A stretch of DNA of 64,000 nt from Nostoc commune NIES-4072 (GTDB lineage: Bacteria > Cyanobacteriota > Cyanobacteriia > Cyanobacteriales > Nostocaceae), in the NCBI RefSeq assembly GCF_003113895.1, contig NZ_BDUD01000001.1, positions 1,024,416 through 1,088,415 of the forward strand. Direction: 5' to 3'. Positions 6,820-15,962 of this stretch are shown here, in pieces. Made by a program: the position numbers and the translations under genes. The notes below the pieces were generated by a model. It did not search any database and was not told the origin of the DNA. It saw only the letters and a program-made list of their open reading frames with translations. The first letter of the stretch is position 1; every line of letters starts with the position of its first letter.

Positions 6820-8874
6820 TCATCCCCTATTCTGACTTTTCTCCACTTGCTGCAATAAATGCTCTACACTTTCTGCTGGTGCAAGACACTTCAAACCTTG
6901 GCAAACTAACCCAACGCTTCCCTCTGGTAAATCAGATGTTACGGTAAACACAGCCGTTGGTAAAAACTTGGGGATCAGAGAGTTTATTTGCTCAGTGGTG
7001 CTGCGAATCAAGGTAGAATTACGATACCAATCCAACGCTGTAAATAAACTGGGACAAGCTTGAGGAGCGCGATGCATTACACTCCTAAAAGCTTTTAAGC
7101 CAAGTTCTGCTAAATCCAAATAATCTAGATTATCAGTGAGTAGAGCAAGACGCACAAGATTAGCGATCGCAATTCCATTCGCTGATGGTGTAGCATTATC
7201 AACGTAACTACGCTCCCGCACAATTAAATCTTGACTAGAACGACTTGATGTGTTATAGTAACCACCTAGCTCTACACTCCAGAGAAATTCGTTGAATTCA
7301 TCTTGGATAGCGATCGCTTTTTCTAACCATTGCTTATGCTCAGGGTTGGAAGCTTGTAAATCCAGCAGAGCTTTAATAAAAAAGGCGTAATCTTCAGACT
7401 GCGCTAAAACGGTTGGTTCTCCTTGATAATTGAGTCGATGAAAACGCCCATCGACAAACTGATTTTCCAAGATAAAATTCGCTGCTCGTGCTGCTAATTC
7501 CAGATATAACGGTTCTTGAAAAACCCCAGCAGCCCTAGCCAGCCCAGAAATCATCAAGCTATTCCAAGCAACAATCATCTTCGTATCTGTCACCGAGGGA
7601 ATGCGACCTGGCCAGTTAGTGGTTTTTGCTTCCTCGTTGTTACGAGCTGGAGGAAAAGTTTCTAAAGACTCAGAACTAACACCATAGCGTGCGGTAAACA
7701 GCTTACTCAGAGCCGTTTCCACCGTTGCACTTAGTTGCCCAGAATAGCGCCTTTGCAAGACATTACGCCCTTCAAAGTTGCCGTTAGGTGTAACAGTAAA
7801 CTGTTCTAATTCCCTCAATTCTTCAGGCGTTAATAATTGTTGTAGTTCGCCGTAACTCCAGACATAAAAGGCTCCTTCTTCTGGTTCTACTGCTGTGGGA
7901 TCAATGAAGCTGTCGGCATCTTGAGCAGCATAAAAGTAACCTTCAGGCGCGGTCATTTCTCGCTTCAGCCATTGTACAGTACCAGCAACTGCTCTTTCAA
8001 AGGCTGCTTCTTGTACTTCTGCACTCCATAAAGAAGCTATATACTCTACAATCTGCCCATTGTCGTAGAGCATCTTTTCAAAGTGGGGTACTGTCCAAGT
8101 AGCGTCAACAGTATAGCGATGAAAGCCACCGCCCACATGGTCGTAAATGCCTCCCAGCGCTAAGTCTAGTCCCCGTTGGGTACAAACTTGCTTGCCATCA
8201 TAGCGAGATTCAAAATTAAATCGAGTTCCCCGCAGTGCTAATTCTGTGTATGGAATCATCGGAAAGCTATTACCAGATTGACTAGGAGTGATTACACCCG
8301 TACTGGTTTCCCAACCTTGGCGGAGTAATTCACGGTCTTCAAGCTCATCTGTTATACCATCTTGCAAGACCGCAGACGTAAGCAGCGACTCAATAATTAA
8401 GGCTTTGCGTTGCTGTAACTCTGCTTTTTCTGTATCGTAATAACGGCGAAGAGCTTGCAACACCTGCAAAAATCCCGGACGACCATAGCGCGGGTCTACA
8501 GGAAAATAAGTACCAGCGTAAAAAGGCACTAAATCTTCTGGGGAAAGAAATACGTTTAAAGGCCAACCTCCTTGACCACTCATCATCTGCAAAGCTTGCA
8601 TGTAGATGCTATCGAGGTCAGGTCTTTCTTCCCTGTCTACTTTGATGGGAAGATAATTAGCATTCATGTATTCAGCGATCGCAATATCAGAAAAAGCCTC
8701 ACCTTCCATGACAGTACACCAGTGACAACTAGAGTAGCCAATGGAGAGAAAAATCGGTTTATTTTGCGCCCTTGCAGTTGCAAGTGCTTCATCACACCAA
8801 GACCACCAATCAATCGGGTTTTCGGCGTGTTTGCGGAGATAGAGGCTCTTAGCTTCAGCAAGGCGATTAGTCAT
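6820..8874 (-). CDS. Thioredoxin-domain DUF255 protein (YyaL/SPATA20 family)
   Basis: About 684 residues from the ATG at 8874 (MTNRLAEAKSLYLRKHAENP); an ATG at 8886 would add four residues. The N-terminal 160 residues are a thioredoxin-like DUF255 domain with NPIDWWSWCDEAL, the CxxC motif SSCHWC, and VDREERPDLDSIY and GGWPLNVFL. The remaining 500 residues form the alpha/alpha toroid related to cellobiose epimerases (HVGGGFHRYTVD, PHFEKMLYDN, YAAQDADS). The biochemical role of this widespread family is not settled; a redox or sugar-modifying function has been suggested. Length is normal. Its stop codon lies within repeat DNA that separates it from mobA, so the two may share a transcript. Confidence 0.88.
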   Translation of the reverse strand: MTNRLAEAKSLYLRKHAENPIDWWSWCDEALATARAQNKPIFLSIGYSSCHWCTVMEGEAFSDIAIAEYMNANYLPIKVDREERPDLDSIYMQALQMMSGQGGWPLNVFLSPEDLVPFYAGTYFPVDPRYGRPGFLQVLQALRRYYDTEKAELQQRKALIIESLLTSAVLQDGITDELEDRELLRQGWETSTGVITPSQSGNSFPMIPYTELALRGTRFNFESRYDGKQVCTQRGLDLALGGIYDHVGGGFHRYTVDATWTVPHFEKMLYDNGQIVEYIASLWSAEVQEAAFERAVAGTVQWLKREMTAPEGYFYAAQDADSFIDPTAVEPEEGAFYVWSYGELQQLLTPEELRELEQFTVTPNGNFEGRNVLQRRYSGQLSATVETALSKLFTARYGVSSESLETFPPARNNEEAKTTNWPGRIPSVTDTKMIVAWNSLMISGLARAAGVFQEPLYLELAARAANFILENQFVDGRFHRLNYQGEPTVLAQSEDYAFFIKALLDLQASNPEHKQWLEKAIAIQDEFNEFLWSVELGGYYNTSSRSSQDLIVRERSYVDNATPSANGIAIANLVRLALLTDNLDYLDLAELGLKAFRSVMHRAPQACPSLFTALDWYRNSTLIRSTTEQINSLIPKFLPTAVFTVTSDLPEGSVGLVCQGLKCLAPAESVEHLLQQVEKSQNRG

Positions 8875-9072
8875 GATAAAATGCAAGTAGTTGCCTTCAA
8901 AGCTTCAGTCTATCCTCTTCTCAGGAGTCTTAGGCTAGACGGGTATGTAGATAAGCAAGAAATCCTACGAGCGAATTATCTCTTGGGTCAGAGGTCGTAG
9001 TGCATATCTGTGATATTCTTGACCAAAAAATAATTTGGATGCAGAGCAACTAAATTTATTTATAAGGTTCTT

Positions 9073-9172
9073 ATACCAATTCAAATAATGTTTGCGACAC
9101 ATCAATTATTTGTAAGGGCACAACAATTTTGTGCCCTTATCCATCTGTCGCATTCTTTTTTCAAATTGGTAT
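9073..9172. mobile_element. 100-bp foldback (MITE-like) element
   Basis: Outer ends ATACCAATT (from 9073) and AATTGGTAT (to 9172) are inverted. Nested inside are TGCGACA (9093-9099)/TGTCGCA (9146-9152) and TAAGGGCACAA (9113-9123)/TTGTGCCCTTA (9129-9139). The whole unit can fold as one hairpin. ATACCAATT-ended units of this sort are common in Nostoc spacers. No flanking duplication was recognised. Confidence 0.6.
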
Positions 9173-9262
9173 TAATTTTGACTTTTGACACTTCGACTTC
9201 GCTCAGTGTTAACTTTTGACTTCCCCGTAGGGGCTGACACCTATGCAATTTGTGAAAAATTC

Positions 9263-9418
9263 TTACTGAAAAGATCGCAATAGCAAGCTAACAATATTTG
9301 GTGGCGTTTCTCGCACAGGTGATGCTGTCTTTGTCTGAATTAAAGTATTTGGGCTAAGTCCTGCTATCAGATGGAGCAAGAAGGTGATGATGGCGGCTTG
9401 TACAAGTTTTTCCAACAT
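9263..9418 (-). CDS. Small hydrophobic protein of 51 residues (putative)
   Basis: A short frame on the minus strand starts with ATG at 9418 and ends with TAA at 9263. It reads MLEKLVQAAIITFLLHLIAG, then a proline/threonine-rich tail ending LLLRSF-Gln. The first 21 residues make one plausible membrane helix or signal sequence. A GAGAG stretch 8-12 bases upstream could serve as ribosome site. It lies alone in the 1-kb gap between the DUF255 gene and clpP. I do not recognise the family; the coding call rests on the clean hydrophobic start and on the frame being closed neatly. Confidence 0.4.
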   Translation of the reverse strand: MLEKLVQAAIITFLLHLIAGLSPNTLIQTKTASPVRETPPNIVSLLLRSFQ

Positions 9419-9885
9419 GGCACGTCTCTCTGGATGGATAGCATTTCAAGTATGACTAGTTATTCTAAATACATTTAGTTTGAGGGACTTACTGAATGTA
9501 ACAAAAATAATTTGATATTTGCCGAGGGAAATCCTAAAAAAATGTTTAAATTGTTACAGGATTAACATAATTCCCTAAGCAAATCTGATTTTGGTTATCG
9601 GTCTAATCACCACATCGCCAAAGTTGTCCAGCAAATGCCGAGATATGAGGTTGGTGATGATTGGAGTTTTTTGATTTGTTCTTCATGGGATATTTTCTTA
9701 GACACCTTTTGCGGTTAAAAAGTGCCCTAGTGGGTTGAATTTATCGCAAAATCATCTTTTGTACTCTTTTTGGGCAAGAGAAAACGAGAAAGGTTTGATT
9801 TATCTGCTTGAGAACAGTAGAGATAAACCCCAGTTTCGTGCTGTCACCGATAAAATGTATTTAAAGTAGCCACAAACACGCTTCC
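9419..9885. other. Leader region of clpP, no gene seen
   Basis: No frame with coding character was found here on either strand. It should contain the clpP promoter; the AT-rich stretch 9470-9600 is possible, but no -35/-10 pair stands out. Confidence 0.4.
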
Positions 9886-10497
9886 ATGATTCCTATCGTT
9901 ATTGAACAATCGGGTCGAGGCGAACGCGCCTTTGACATCTACTCACGGCTGTTGCGTGAGCGCATCATCTTTTTGGGACAACAAGTTGACAACAACATTG
10001 CTAACTTGATTGTTGCCCAACTGCTGTATTTGGATGCCGAAGACTCGGAGAAAGACATTTATATGTACATCAATTCTCCCGGTGGTTCGGTGACGGCTGG
10101 TATGGGCATTTTTGACACTATGAAACATATTCGCCCTGATGTCTGTACAATTTGTACCGGATTGGCGGCGAGTATGGGCGCTTTCCTCCTCAGTGCTGGT
10201 GCTAAGGGTAAGCGGATGAGTCTACCCCATTCTCGGATTATGATTCATCAACCTTTAGGCGGCGCTCAAGGACAGGCGACTGATATTGAAATTCAGGCGC
10301 GGGAGATTCTGTACCACAAGCGGCGGCTAAACGACTATTTAGCTGAACATACAGGTCAACCAATCGAGCGGATTGCTGAAGATACTGAACGTGACTTTTT
10401 CATGTCACCAGAGGAAGCCAGAGACTACGGTTTGATTGACCAAGTGATTGATCGCCATGCTGCTGGTAGCCGTCCAGCAGTTGCTGTTCTTAATTAA
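9886..10497 (+). CDS. clpP: ATP-dependent Clp protease proteolytic subunit
   Basis: A 203-residue serine protease subunit that forms the tetradecameric ClpP chamber and works with ClpC/ClpX in the cytosol. The catalytic triad is present: Ser96 in GLAASMGAF, His121 in RIMIHQP and Asp170 in ERDFFM. The oxyanion region [10 protein letters not shown] and the [12 protein letters not shown] handle segment are normal. It starts at ATG with [20 protein letters not shown], the usual start of full-length ClpP. Nostocales carry several clpP paralogues; no partner clpX or clpR lies next to this one, so which paralogue it is cannot be told. A strong palindromic terminator follows. Confidence 0.93.
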   Translation: MIPIVIEQSGRGERAFDIYSRLLRERIIFLGQQVDNNIANLIVAQLLYLDAEDSEKDIYMYINSPGGSVTAGMGIFDTMKHIRPDVCTICTGLAASMGAFLLSAGAKGKRMSLPHSRIMIHQPLGGAQGQATDIEIQAREILYHKRRLNDYLAEHTGQPIERIAEDTERDFFMSPEEARDYGLIDQVIDRHAAGSRPAVAVLN

Positions 10498-10536
10498 TAG
10501 TCGCGATCGGTTAATGGTGATTTACCACTTTTAATT

Positions 10537-10591
10537 CAATACGCTTGGTGTTAGCCATAAAAACTTATCCTTAACCTAAGCAAGCGTATTG
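10537..10591. repeat. Inverted repeat after clpP
   Basis: CAATACGCTT (10537-10546) and AAGCGTATTG (10582-10591) are perfect 10-bp arms around a 35-base loop, between the clpP stop and the terminator. It could be a long stem-loop in the clpP 3' end; role unknown. Confidence 0.5.
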
Positions 10592-10613
10592 GCTTTTAAT
10601 TTCCTTAAGCCCT

Positions 10614-10655
10614 AAAAATAACCCCTCTTTTCACTTATGAAGAGGGGTTATTTTT
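10614..10655. terminator. Bidirectional terminator between clpP and the convergent gene
   Basis: AAAAATAACCCCTCTT (10614-10629) pairs exactly with AAGAGGGGTTATTTTT (10640-10655) over 16 bp with a 10-base loop; a T-run follows on either strand. It lies between clpP (+) and the convergent gene ending at 10734, as expected for a shared intrinsic terminator. Confidence 0.8.
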
Positions 10656-10733
10656 GGAAAAATGACAAATCAAAATCCCGCTAGTGGATCTGGCTGAGAT
10701 TGAGGACTAATGACTAATGACAAATGACTAAAA

Positions 10734-11621
10734 TCAAAATCCCGCTATTGGGTCTGGCTGCGATTGTAAGTATTTGAGGAATCCGTGTAATTCTTCTTCA
10801 GTTAGCAAAGTACGCCCCCGCTTACCATAAGTTTCAATCAGATGCTCCCGCCCCTGTTCTGGTGTCCAGCCTAAACGCTGAAGTTCGACATCTGTTTTAG
10901 CAATTACATCAGATAAATCAACGGGTTCAGCTTTCTTCTTTCTCTTTCCTGTCACTGACGGGGTAGCGACATTCTCTTGTGAGGTGTAACTCCGAGGTGT
11001 AAATGGTGTGACATTATTGGCAGAAATCTCTGGAAAGGTTTGATTTTCCACCTGATTATCAAAGGTTATTTCCAAGTTTTCCACTGGAGGATCAAATTCT
11101 AGCTCCTTGTTGGCTGTCGCAGGAAAGTTTTGACCTAAATCTTGGCTATAGCTATCGCTTGGTAGGGACGCACCACTGCTGTACCCGTACTGTTCATTAT
11201 TATTTGTTACTACTTCTGGTTTGATGTTCCGTACTTTAGAAGGCGGTATCGATATTTCTTTGTCGTTGACCATTGGCCACTGAGTACCAACAAAATCCTC
11301 ATCTTTTGCAGAGGAATAAGCAGCCGATTCATTTAATCCACCTTTGGTATTCAAAGAAGAATTTAGCTGCGCTGGGGGAATTGGATTTGAGCTAAATGCC
11401 ACTGATTGCTGTGGCGCATTTGTTATACCCAAAACTATCAACGCCCTGGTTCTGGCTTGGTCTTCTGCTGCTTCTACTGTTTCTGCTGCTGCCATACCCG
11501 TAGCACGGGTTACGCCTTCTATTTGCACGCTTGCCCGGACAATATATTTTCCTTGAAAAATTTGCACTAATTCAGAAATCAGACTGCCTTTGGGATACAA
11601 GCTCTGGAATTGAGCCAACAT
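10734..11621 (-). CDS. Cyanobacterial hypothetical protein with Rad52-like N-terminus
   Basis: A 295-residue protein with two ordered ends and a disordered middle. Residues 1-67 (MLAQFQSLYPKGSLISELVQ, then GKYIVRASVQIEGVTRATGM and EAAEDQARTRALIVLGI) recall the short beta-strand plus helix pattern of the Rad52/22 or DdrA superfamily. Residues 70-230 are low-complexity, rich in Asn, Ser and Pro. The last 65 residues (DLSDVIAKTDVELQRLGWTP, then GRTLLTEEELHGFLKYLQSQ) form a compact helical domain seen at the end of many cyanobacterial proteins of this kind. A DNA-binding or repair role is only an inference. It converges with clpP across the shared terminator. Confidence 0.6.
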   Translation of the reverse strand: MLAQFQSLYPKGSLISELVQIFQGKYIVRASVQIEGVTRATGMAAAETVEAAEDQARTRALIVLGITNAPQQSVAFSSNPIPPAQLNSSLNTKGGLNESAAYSSAKDEDFVGTQWPMVNDKEISIPPSKVRNIKPEVVTNNNEQYGYSSGASLPSDSYSQDLGQNFPATANKELEFDPPVENLEITFDNQVENQTFPEISANNVTPFTPRSYTSQENVATPSVTGKRKKKAEPVDLSDVIAKTDVELQRLGWTPEQGREHLIETYGKRGRTLLTEEELHGFLKYLQSQPDPIAGF

Positions 11622-12540
11622 AATACTGCTACCAATCTAAATATTTTTCATAACGGAGTTGATACTGCCTGTATGTTCAAGCGAGATCATCTGCCCTTAC
11701 TTTAATTTACATCCACTCGATACCCAGAATGCCTGCCAATATTGCTTACTATGTGTTATCGGTTTCTTGGCAGGCGATGAGTTAAATATAATTCTCTGCT
11801 CTGAGCCATCAAGGTGATATTCTTACTTTGCCTTGTGTCCTAATTGTAGCAGTAGCTCTTTTTTGACGAAATTTTTGGCTACTGCTAACTTATCTGGGTA
11901 GTCTTGCCTGCAATGCTATACTGATTACCCAACTCGATATCTAGAAGTATTTTCTGGAAGTGCGCTCTAAATCTACAATAATGGAGATAAGGTTCGCCCT
12001 CACTGCTTATTAACCTGCTCACCTAATTGTTACCGATTCTACATGTGGGAAAATTGGGTTCACGGCAGTTCCGCCTAGTTCAAAATCAGAGTCTAATGTC
12101 GTAAAATTACCTTCACTCTAGACAATCAAACACCTGTAGTTTCCACGCCACTTGCTCCACTTGGGGTTTCCCCAACGGCCGCAGTGGCTCCCCTGCATAG
12201 CGCTTTTGGGCAGTATGGATTCTCTAAACCCAGCTTCTCAAAAACCCGTCGCGTAATTACCTAGCGGGGCTAAATCCTAATCAGGCGTGTAATCTTAAGT
12301 TTGGTTAGGTGAAGAGACTTGAACGCAGGCGAACTCTGAGAGCATCGTGCAGTGAGAAGTTCGTAGACGCCCATTGTCTGTGGGTTGCCTTCCTTTGCTC
12401 CCAACTGTGGGAGTAGTTTATCGCTCTTGCGGGGTCGGGCTTCCTTTCCTTAGAACTTAGGAAGTCTTGCCTCTGAGCAATTCGTTTCCAACTTGTTTCT
12501 GTAAGCCGTGAGGGTATACAGAAAAGAACCAGATTGAAGA

Positions 12541-12574
12541 AGAATTCAGAATTCAGAATTCAGAATTCAGAATC
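12541..12574. repeat. Heptameric STRR (AATTCAG)n
   Basis: About four and a half copies of the heptamer AATTCAG in tandem. Similar ATTCAGA/GAATTC stretches occur near 12780, 17850 and 18025, marking it as a dispersed short tandem repeat. Confidence 0.85.
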
Positions 12575-12607
12575 AATATAGTGGGGAATTTAGACCCGCC
12601 ACTATAA

Positions 12608-12645
12608 AAGTTGACCACAAAACAAGAAAATTTTTGTGGTCAACT
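12608..12645. terminator. Strong stem-loop, possible terminator
   Basis: AAGTTGACCACAAAA (12608-12622) pairs with TTTTTGTGGTCAACTT (to about 12645) with a short A-rich loop, giving a stem of about 14-15 bp. There is no gene directly upstream, so it could end a non-coding transcript from the structured region before it, or be a repeat element. Confidence 0.5.
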
Positions 12646-12840
12646 TAAACCCCTTAATTCAGACGCTTGCGGACTCGCTCTAAGCGAAGCCATGCCGTTG
12701 GCGAAGCCTCTCGTAGAAAAGGCTTTACGCTGCGCTATCCGCCAGTCACACAGAATTAAATTCTGAGTTCTAGCTCCTGACTCCTGAATTCTGTTTTGTT
12801 AAACAAAAAATGATGTTTTGACCAAAGGTCGGTTCACTGC

Positions 12841-15192
12841 ATGGAATTCTCAATCGCTACACTCCTTGCCAATTTCACCGATGATAAATTGGTAGCTCGG
12901 AAGGTTTTAGAAAAGAAACTTGGCTGTGAAGATGAAAAAAGCTTACAAAAACTTCACATTGCCTTAGATGTTCTGGAAAAAATCGGTATTTTAGTGAAGG
13001 AACGGGGCAAGTACCGCCGTGTCTCAGAAGAGGGAATAATTGAGGCCAAACTCCGTTGTTCTAGTAAAGGCTTTTGCTTTGCTATTCAAGATGTGGAAGG
13101 AGCTGAGGATATTTACATCCGCGAAAGTCATCTGAGTAATGCTTGGAATGGCGATCGCGTTTTAGTCAGAGTTCTCAAAGAAGGCAGTCGCCGTCGCTCT
13201 CCCGAAGGGGAGGTAAAGCTAATTCTAGAACGTTCTAACCACACTTTACTGGCACGAATTAAGCAGGTGGAAAGCGGTTTTAGGGCTGTGCCTTTAGATG
13301 ATCGATTGCTGTTTGAACTGAAGATCCAGCCTAACGGGGCAAAGTTGGAAGAAGCGATCGATCACTTGGTTCATGTAGAAGTTTTGCGTTATCCATTAGC
13401 ACAATATCCTCCCCTTGGTCGAGTGGTGCAAATCCTCGGTAGCGATGCCGAAGCTGCTGCTGATATAGATTTAGTTACCTGCAAACACGACCTTTCCCGG
13501 ACTTTTCCAGATAATGTCCTAGATGCAGCCGCCAAGTTACCCAAAAAGCTACTCAAAGCAGACCTGAAAAATCGGCTGGATTTACGTAATTTATTTACCT
13601 TCACCATTGAAGGGGTAGGCGATACCAAAGTTATAGAAAACGCTTTTAGTTTAGAAAAAAACTTAGCCGGAAATTGGCTTTTGGGCGTTCATATCACTGA
13701 TGTTTCTCACTATGTCCAACCTGACGAAGCCCTAGATAGAGAAGCACTCAAACGGGGCAAATCAGTGTATCTGGGAGAATTAGTGCTGCCAATTTTGCCC
13801 CCAGGTGTGGCAGAACGCTGTTCTTTAGTACCTGGGAGCGATCGCTTAACTATCTCTTTTTTAATTACCATTGATCCCCAATCTGGACAAGTCCTAGAAT
13901 GGGAAATTCAACCCAGTGTAATTAACGTCGAAACTGCACTGAGTACAGAACTTGCTAAAGCTTTTCTTACAGGGGAGGCACAAGAGCAATCATCACAGGT
14001 TTCCCAAATCCTGCAAGACCTCCAAGCCTTGCAAACAGCCGTCAAACAGGTACGGTTGACTCGTGGTAGCCTCCAGTTGAATCTGCCGCCTAGCCAAAAC
14101 GCCTACTATGATGAGGGGATTCTCGGCGCTGTGGTGGTAAATGATTTACCAGTGCGATCGCTACTCACGGAGTTGGTACTGTTAGTTAATCAACTGATGG
14201 CAACTCACTTAAATGCTCTTGGTGTTCCCGCCATCTGGCGAGTTCAAGGTACACCCGATGTTGAAGATGTCCAGGAAATGCTGAAATTGGCAGTTAATTT
14301 AGGCGTTGACCTCACACTAGATCCAGAAGTCGAGATCCAACCCTTAGATTACCAACATTTGACCACAGCTTTTGCGGAATCCCCTTCTGAGCAAGTTCTT
14401 ACTTACTTGTTACAAGATACACTTAAGCCATCAGCGTACAGCACCACCAAAGGATCTCACTTTGGTCTGGCACTACCGCAATATGTCCACTTTAGCGCTC
14501 CCTTGCGGCGTTACCCAGATTTGCTGATGCAGAGAGTGTATTACGCGCTACTCGAAAACGGACGCGATCGCCGCAATACCCGTGTGAGAGAGCGCGTTAA
14601 CCTGCGCCACTCCTCCAGCCACGAGGAAATTAACTGGAACGTTTTACCCCCAGAATTGCAACAGGAACTGCAAAGCGATTTAACTAGGGTAATTGTCCAA
14701 ATCAACGACCGAGAAAAAGAAGTCCAAGAAGCTGAAGCCGATTTAGCCGGGCTGCAAAAAGCCCAACTGATGAAGCAACGCATCGGTCAGGTATTTCAAG
14801 GCGTGATTACCGGGGTTCAATCCTACGGTTTCTTTGTGGAAATTGAAGTACCAGCAGCCGAGGTAGAGTCCAGCAGTAATCCTGGTGTGCCTTTGCGGGT
14901 AGAAGGATTGGTACACGTCAGTTCTCTCAAAGACGATTGGTATGAATATCGCGCCAGACAACAGGCACTATTTGGTCGCAAAAATCGCGCTTCTTATAGA
15001 CTAGGCGATCGCGTCGCCGTACAAGTTAAGAGTGTCGATTACTACCGTCAGCAAATTGATTTAGTAACAGTTGGCAGCGATGGCGTACCCAGAGGTTTAA
15101 CTGGCGGTGGTTCCAGTGAGGAGCTTTCAGACCTCTACTTACCAAATGATATTGAACCTGATGACCTAGACCCTTACTCTGATGATGAGTAA
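12841..15192 (+). CDS. RNB-domain (RNase II/R-like) protein with substituted catalytic aspartates
   Basis: A 783-residue protein with the RNase R layout: N-terminal helix-turn-helix (residues 1-65), cold-shock/OB domains (about 65-210), RNB domain (about 240-590), S1 domain (about 650-745) and an acidic tail. The RNB core is recognisable: LLGVHITDVSHYV, KRGKSVYLGELVLPILPPG, HFGLALPQYVHFSAPLRRYP. However, the segment that normally carries the metal-binding D-x-D-D (FTIDGEDAKDFDDA type) reads FTIEGVGDTKVIENAFSLEK, so the aspartates are replaced by Val, Glu and Asn. Exonuclease activity is therefore doubtful, and the protein may be an RNA-binding or regulatory member such as the cyanobacterial Zam (acetazolamide-resistance) group. 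ATG start; the gene stands alone before ubiX. Confidence 0.82.
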   Translation: MEFSIATLLANFTDDKLVARKVLEKKLGCEDEKSLQKLHIALDVLEKIGILVKERGKYRRVSEEGIIEAKLRCSSKGFCFAIQDVEGAEDIYIRESHLSNAWNGDRVLVRVLKEGSRRRSPEGEVKLILERSNHTLLARIKQVESGFRAVPLDDRLLFELKIQPNGAKLEEAIDHLVHVEVLRYPLAQYPPLGRVVQILGSDAEAAADIDLVTCKHDLSRTFPDNVLDAAAKLPKKLLKADLKNRLDLRNLFTFTIEGVGDTKVIENAFSLEKNLAGNWLLGVHITDVSHYVQPDEALDREALKRGKSVYLGELVLPILPPGVAERCSLVPGSDRLTISFLITIDPQSGQVLEWEIQPSVINVETALSTELAKAFLTGEAQEQSSQVSQILQDLQALQTAVKQVRLTRGSLQLNLPPSQNAYYDEGILGAVVVNDLPVRSLLTELVLLVNQLMATHLNALGVPAIWRVQGTPDVEDVQEMLKLAVNLGVDLTLDPEVEIQPLDYQHLTTAFAESPSEQVLTYLLQDTLKPSAYSTTKGSHFGLALPQYVHFSAPLRRYPDLLMQRVYYALLENGRDRRNTRVRERVNLRHSSSHEEINWNVLPPELQQELQSDLTRVIVQINDREKEVQEAEADLAGLQKAQLMKQRIGQVFQGVITGVQSYGFFVEIEVPAAEVESSSNPGVPLRVEGLVHVSSLKDDWYEYRARQQALFGRKNRASYRLGDRVAVQVKSVDYYRQQIDLVTVGSDGVPRGLTGGGSSEELSDLYLPNDIEPDDLDPYSDDE

Positions 15193-15218
15193 AGTCAAAA
15201 AGCTCTTGAGCAGGGAGC

Positions 15219-15316
15219 AGGGAGTGATGAGGGAGATGAGGGAGATGAGGGAGTTGGGAGAATAATTAATAACCCATGCCCAATGCCCAATGCCCCATGC
15301 CCAATGCCCAATACCC
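15219..15316. repeat. Two adjacent STRRs between the RNB gene and ubiX
   Basis: GAGGGAGAT-type units at 15219-15258 are followed by CCCAATG heptamers at 15272-15316, ending 25 bases before the GTG of ubiX. Both families recur elsewhere in the window. Confidence 0.8.
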
Positions 15317-15341
15317 CTGTCTCTTATAAACTAAACCTTAC

Positions 15342-15962
15342 GTGTCAAATAACACAAAACCTCTAATTTTAGGCGTTTCGGGCGCATCTGGTCTGATTTA
15401 CGCTGTTCGCGCAATCAAATTTTTGCTAGAAGCGGAGTTTAGTATTGAATTGGTTGCCTCTAAATCTACTTACATGGTTTGGCAGTCAGAACAGGAAATT
15501 CGGATGCCACCAGAACCAACCGCGCAAGAACAATTCTGGCGAGAGCAAGCTGGAGTCGCAATTTCGGGTAAACTTCGCTGCCATCCTTGGGGTGACGTTG
15601 GAGCTGGGATTGCCAGTGGTTCATTTGCTACTCTGGGGATGATAATTATTCCATGCAGCATGAGTACAGTGGCAAAGCTAGCGGCTGGCTTGAGTTCCGA
15701 TTTACTAGAACGGGCGGCGGATGTCCAACTCAAAGAAGGACGAAAGCTAGTCATTGTTCCTCGTGAAACCCCTTTTAGCCTCATCCACCTCCGTAACTTA
15801 ACCTCTCTAGCAGAAGTTGGAGTGAGAATTGTCCCCGCAATTCCTGCCTGGTATCACAATCCCCAAACCATTGAGGATTTAGTGGATTTTGTAGTTGCCC
15901 GTGCTTTAGATCAACTAGATATTGACTGCATTCCAATTCAGAGGTGGCAAGGTCGTCGCTAA
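15342..15962 (+). CDS. ubiX: UbiX-like flavin prenyltransferase
   Basis: A 206-residue flavoprotein expected to prenylate FMN to give prenyl-FMN, the cofactor of UbiD-type decarboxylases. The N-terminal FMN-binding motif LILGVSGASGLIYAVRAIKF is present, followed by FATLGMIIIPCSMSTVAKLA with the Ser/Thr site, and the C-terminal RKLVIVPRETPFSLIHLRNL motif diagnostic of UbiX/Pad1. Start is GTG at 15342. No ubiD lies next to it in the window. The cyanobacterial version is commonly annotated this way, with plastoquinone or another decarboxylation as possible target; the pathway is inferred. Confidence 0.9.
   Translation: MSNNTKPLILGVSGASGLIYAVRAIKFLLEAEFSIELVASKSTYMVWQSEQEIRMPPEPTAQEQFWREQAGVAISGKLRCHPWGDVGAGIASGSFATLGMIIIPCSMSTVAKLAAGLSSDLLERAADVQLKEGRKLVIVPRETPFSLIHLRNLTSLAEVGVRIVPAIPAWYHNPQTIEDLVDFVVARALDQLDIDCIPIQRWQGRR

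Larger units (their letters stand above)
11622..12840. other. 1.2-kb gap with repeats and several local stem-loops
   Basis: No protein-coding frame is convincing. Positions 12145-12200 hold a dispersed Nostoc palindrome (CCACTTGCTCCACTTGGGG paired loosely with CCCCAACGGCCGCAGTGG). From 12325 to 12530 several short hairpins occur in a row (CGAACT/AGTTCG, AGAC/GTCT, CTCCCA/TGGGAG, TTCCTAAG-like arms), which might mean a structured RNA. An ATTCAGA heptamer array lies at 12541-12574, a strong hairpin at 12608-12645, and GCTCTAAGCGAAGCC / GGCGAAGCCTCTCG repeat DNA at 12660-12750. The RNB-protein promoter must lie here too. Confidence 0.5.

Noticed and set aside
12300..12480. A tRNA-like T-arm (GTTCAAGTC on the minus strand)
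   Set aside because: The five bases on either side do not pair and no acceptor or anticodon arm follows.
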